This document shows, one piece after another, positions 61,545-64,000 of a stretch of DNA of 64,000 nt (the first letter of the stretch is position 1; each line of letters begins with the position of its first letter). The stretch comes from Paragordius varius. Lineage: Eukaryota; Nematomorpha. The DNA lies in NCBI GenBank assembly GCA_964247055.1, contig OZ176054.1, positions 6,696,001 through 6,760,000 of the forward strand, read 5' to 3'. Position numbers and translations under genes: made by a program. The notes beneath the pieces are model-generated. The model ran no database searches, was not told the origin of the DNA, and saw only the letters and a program-made list of their open reading frames with translations.

Positions 61545-63598
61545 CTTGAACTTTGACTATCTTGCCATTTTTTAAAAGCATAGGCCAGCCTTATATTTTG
61601 CAGGGATAAAGCTATCGTACTGATTGTCATAAACGTAGCCAATAAAATATTGGGTAATGGAGTATTTTTGGCGAACAAATGCATATTATGGAAAAAATTA
61701 GCACTAGATTTGTCCATATTATGAATGGGAGAATCAACATTTTTGCATTGACGAAGCGTTATAGCGATACATAGACCACAAACAATAAACAATGAGTATA
61801 TAGAATGATTCAAGGCAGTTTTAACGCACAGAGCGGGTTTTAGTGCAGACATCATACGATAACCGGCACGGCAATAATCCTTTCTTAGATTCCAACTCAG
61901 CGCATTGAAGTGTGGGAATTGCCAGGCATAAAGAAGGGATGCCAGCAAAATTCCAACTATGTTTTTTACACAAAATATACGAATGATATAAAATTCATCA
62001 TTTTATTAAAATTGTGGAAAAACAGAATGTGGCTTTTAAATTTCTATTTTTATTCGGCAAGATTTGGATATTGCACGATTCTTAAGAAATAAATTATATA
62101 ATTTATTATATATATATATATATATATGTTGTTAAAATAGACTGCTAAAATTAATAACAAAATATATAATGGTTTCTTTGTTTAGGATAAGTTAATTAGA
62201 TACAATGGATCCCATGATAACTTAAAATGTTATATAAACATGGATTATAATCCAAATCATAACCAATTTTAAATCAAAAATTAAATTTTCATGTAAAATT
62301 AGATTAGATTAAAATTTAATTAGATAACAAATAAATTTTGTTAATTTTCATTAAATAATTTTTTTATTTGATAATATATATTTTGGATAACATTGTTTTA
62401 AGCTTATTACGATGATGGCTGAATACTATGCTAAAGTTAGTATTCTGTGGGATGATACAAGATATTATAGGGAAGGTTATTTCAAAAAACTGGGACTTAA
62501 TTTAAAAATCGGAAACATACATAATATTAAATACTTTGACATTATCTGAAAATACATGATAAAAAAACCAATTAGCGTATCGGCGTTGTTAATAATACAG
62601 ATATTAAAATATAAAATTGTTTTAAGCAGTTTAATAACGTTTTGCAAAAAATTTGTGAAATTGTAGAATAAAAAATACTGATATCCATGTGACTAAGTAA
62701 ATCAAGCAAATAATTTAGATCATTGGTTGAAAGGGAAGTATAGTCTACATTTTGTAGTGTTTTGGCATAATAACCTGTATAAAACATTGATAAAATTATT
62801 ACAAATGTGAATATTCCCAATACAATTTCATCATTTTAATAGAGCAATTGATTAATTAAAAAATTATTGCGAATAAAATGGTATATGCAAAGTAGTAAAT
62901 ATGACAATATATTACTGTAAAAATGTATTTAAATTTATATAAAAGCATAATTCGTTGATAAAGAAATAAAAATGAAATTGGCATAAACTTATTTACCTAA
63001 ACATGAATCATAAACAAAACACATTTAAAACATTTTTATAAATTATGCTTTTTTGATTTCTATCTAATTTTGAAAAACATATAAAAATTCTTTAAAGACA
63101 CAAATTAAGTTATAAATTTTAAATATAAAAGACAATAAGACAAATATTAAAGACAACCCAATATTTTAAACCATGATTTTTAAATATAACTTATTGTTTT
63201 GAGTGTAAAAATAATAGAAACGTTAATGACAACACACTACTATTACATATTTTACATTTATTATTATAAAGAAAAAAAACAAAAAGTTTCAAAAAAGTAA
63301 AGCAATCTGTATTTACAATACCGAAAAATATTTGTCTTTTAGTTTTTACATTTTTGTCTTTATAATATTTTTTTTTGTGCAAAATCCCTCTCATTTACCA
63401 ATTAAGGGTGGGATTGCTCCAACCAAAGCTCCTATCCACGTATTTAGTATACTTTTCCGTTTCCATCTGGTGTAAATACCGGCATATAGGATGGCATTTC
63501 CAGCAGCTAAAACTGTTGAAATGGGGTTACTCGTGTAAGCCATAAGCAAAGTACCAAGGGTAAAGACCGTAACTCCAAAACAAGTAGCATGTAACGGG
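61545..63598 (-). CDS. COX10: COX10, protohaem IX farnesyltransferase, two internal exons
   Basis: Minus-strand exons lie at 63399-63598 and 61545-61956. The first encodes [16 protein letters not shown], then [20 protein letters not shown] and IPPLI, matching the UbiA-family region around KR-SI-NTWVGA-VGAIPP. The second encodes [20 protein letters not shown], then [15 protein letters not shown], the highly conserved COX10 block, followed by two hydrophobic membrane spans. The enzyme adds a farnesyl group to haem b in the inner mitochondrial membrane, the first step to haem A for cytochrome oxidase. Splice phases (2 at the upstream acceptor, 1 between the exons, 2 at the last donor) are consistent. 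Relatives have about 12 more residues (GWTAATG-LD type) between the two exons, so a small phase-1 exon probably lies in 61957-63398; I did not find it. N- and C-terminal exons are outside or unrecognised. Confidence 0.9.
61957..63398 (-). other. COX10 intronic region, probably hiding a small exon
   Basis: AT-rich, with a TA run at about 62108-62127. The GTAAATGAG donor (63398 side) and the ACATAG acceptor (61957 side) are clear. No segment encoding the expected short tryptophan-containing peptide was found. Confidence 0.6.
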
Positions 63599-64000
63599 CT
63601 AAATTAATTCATTAATTAATTACATAAAAGAAAAGTTTATTTAGAGTCTCCATAAGAAGGACTTTTGTAACGGTTTATAAAAGCTAAAACTCTCACCTGA
63701 TTCAAGGTCTGACTTGAAAAAAATCTAAACTGTAGATTTAAAACAATGATTGTTATTGCCCCAGCATAAAAATGAATAAAAACTTTTTATAAATCATCAA
63801 CACAATAAAGTTTTTCTACTGATACACTTAAAAAATGGCTTAGGTAAAAAAGCGTTTTTAACATACACACAATGCCTACCTTATTGTTGGTTGATTCGCA
63901 TTATTGTTGGCCAATTGGCAATACAGTAGCGTATAATAATTTTGTCCATAATTAATAAACAAATTTATAAATGTTGTATAATGGGAAAAATAGTTTAATT
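63599..64000 (-). other. Upstream of the first visible COX10 exon
   Basis: A segment ending at a donor-like AAG/GTAGGC at 63880 is phase-compatible with the exon at 63598, but its peptide does not resemble COX10. I do not call it an exon. Nothing else is visible. Confidence 0.3.

Noticed and set aside
62572-62820. 82-codon minus-strand frame in the COX10 intron
   Set aside because: Hydrophobic peptide from T-rich DNA with no similarity to COX10 or another family that I recognise.
63880-63940. Possible upstream COX10 exon on the minus strand
   Set aside because: The splice phase fits, but the peptide does not contain the conserved NRTK-R-LV type block expected there.
1-64000. tRNA, rRNA and small nuclear RNA genes
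   Set aside because: None recognised by eye. GC-richer islands that could have been RNA genes resolved into transposon ends or exons. A covariance-model scan would be needed to exclude small RNA genes.

Overview
The window is strongly AT-rich animal DNA. It has spliced genes with GT-AG introns, standard codon use, and dense remains of eukaryotic transposons (hAT, Tc1/mariner, PIF/Harbinger-like, Helitron, LINE) plus virus-derived fossils. An engrailed gene points to a bilaterian. The homeodomains are recognisable, but everything around them is divergent, so an AT-rich, fast-evolving invertebrate is likely. I cannot name the phylum, and the phenuivirus-like fossil only weakly hints at an arthropod.

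Layout. 1-2.1 kb: a decayed retroelement-like repeat cut by the window edge; a second copy lies at 20.2-23.8 kb. 2.8-6.3 kb: a dead hAT transposon with perfect 8-bp target duplications and a large internal inverted duplication. 7.2-12.5 kb: small inverted-repeat elements around an uninterrupted 334-codon reading frame (9395-10399, minus) that resembles a phenuivirus/tenuivirus nucleocapsid. 12.5-18 kb: no gene seen. 18-27 kb: a non-autonomous hAT with a Helitron inside it, two inverted copies of a 1.1-kb Harbinger-like element, and a larger Helitron with repeated modules. 28.1-32.2 kb (plus): an unrecognised gene, modelled here as seven or eight phase-consistent exons. 35.3-36.5 kb and 53.7-54.5 kb: two dead mariner copies. 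52.9-53.7 kb: the 3' end of a LINE.

The recognisable host genes lie in the last third. engrailed (44439-48137, plus, two exons) is followed about 9.5 kb downstream by a Barx homeobox gene (57652-59623, plus, two exons). Two exons of COX10, mitochondrial haem A synthesis, lie on the minus strand (61545-63598), converging on Barx. engrailed and Barx are developmental transcription factors; COX10 is a housekeeping gene with no evident link to them.

The most unusual structures are the uninterrupted nucleocapsid-like frame, and a set of foldback-like elements that share TATACCATTT termini and carry inverted arrays of about 21-bp repeats. The latter may be one element lineage with changing iterons.
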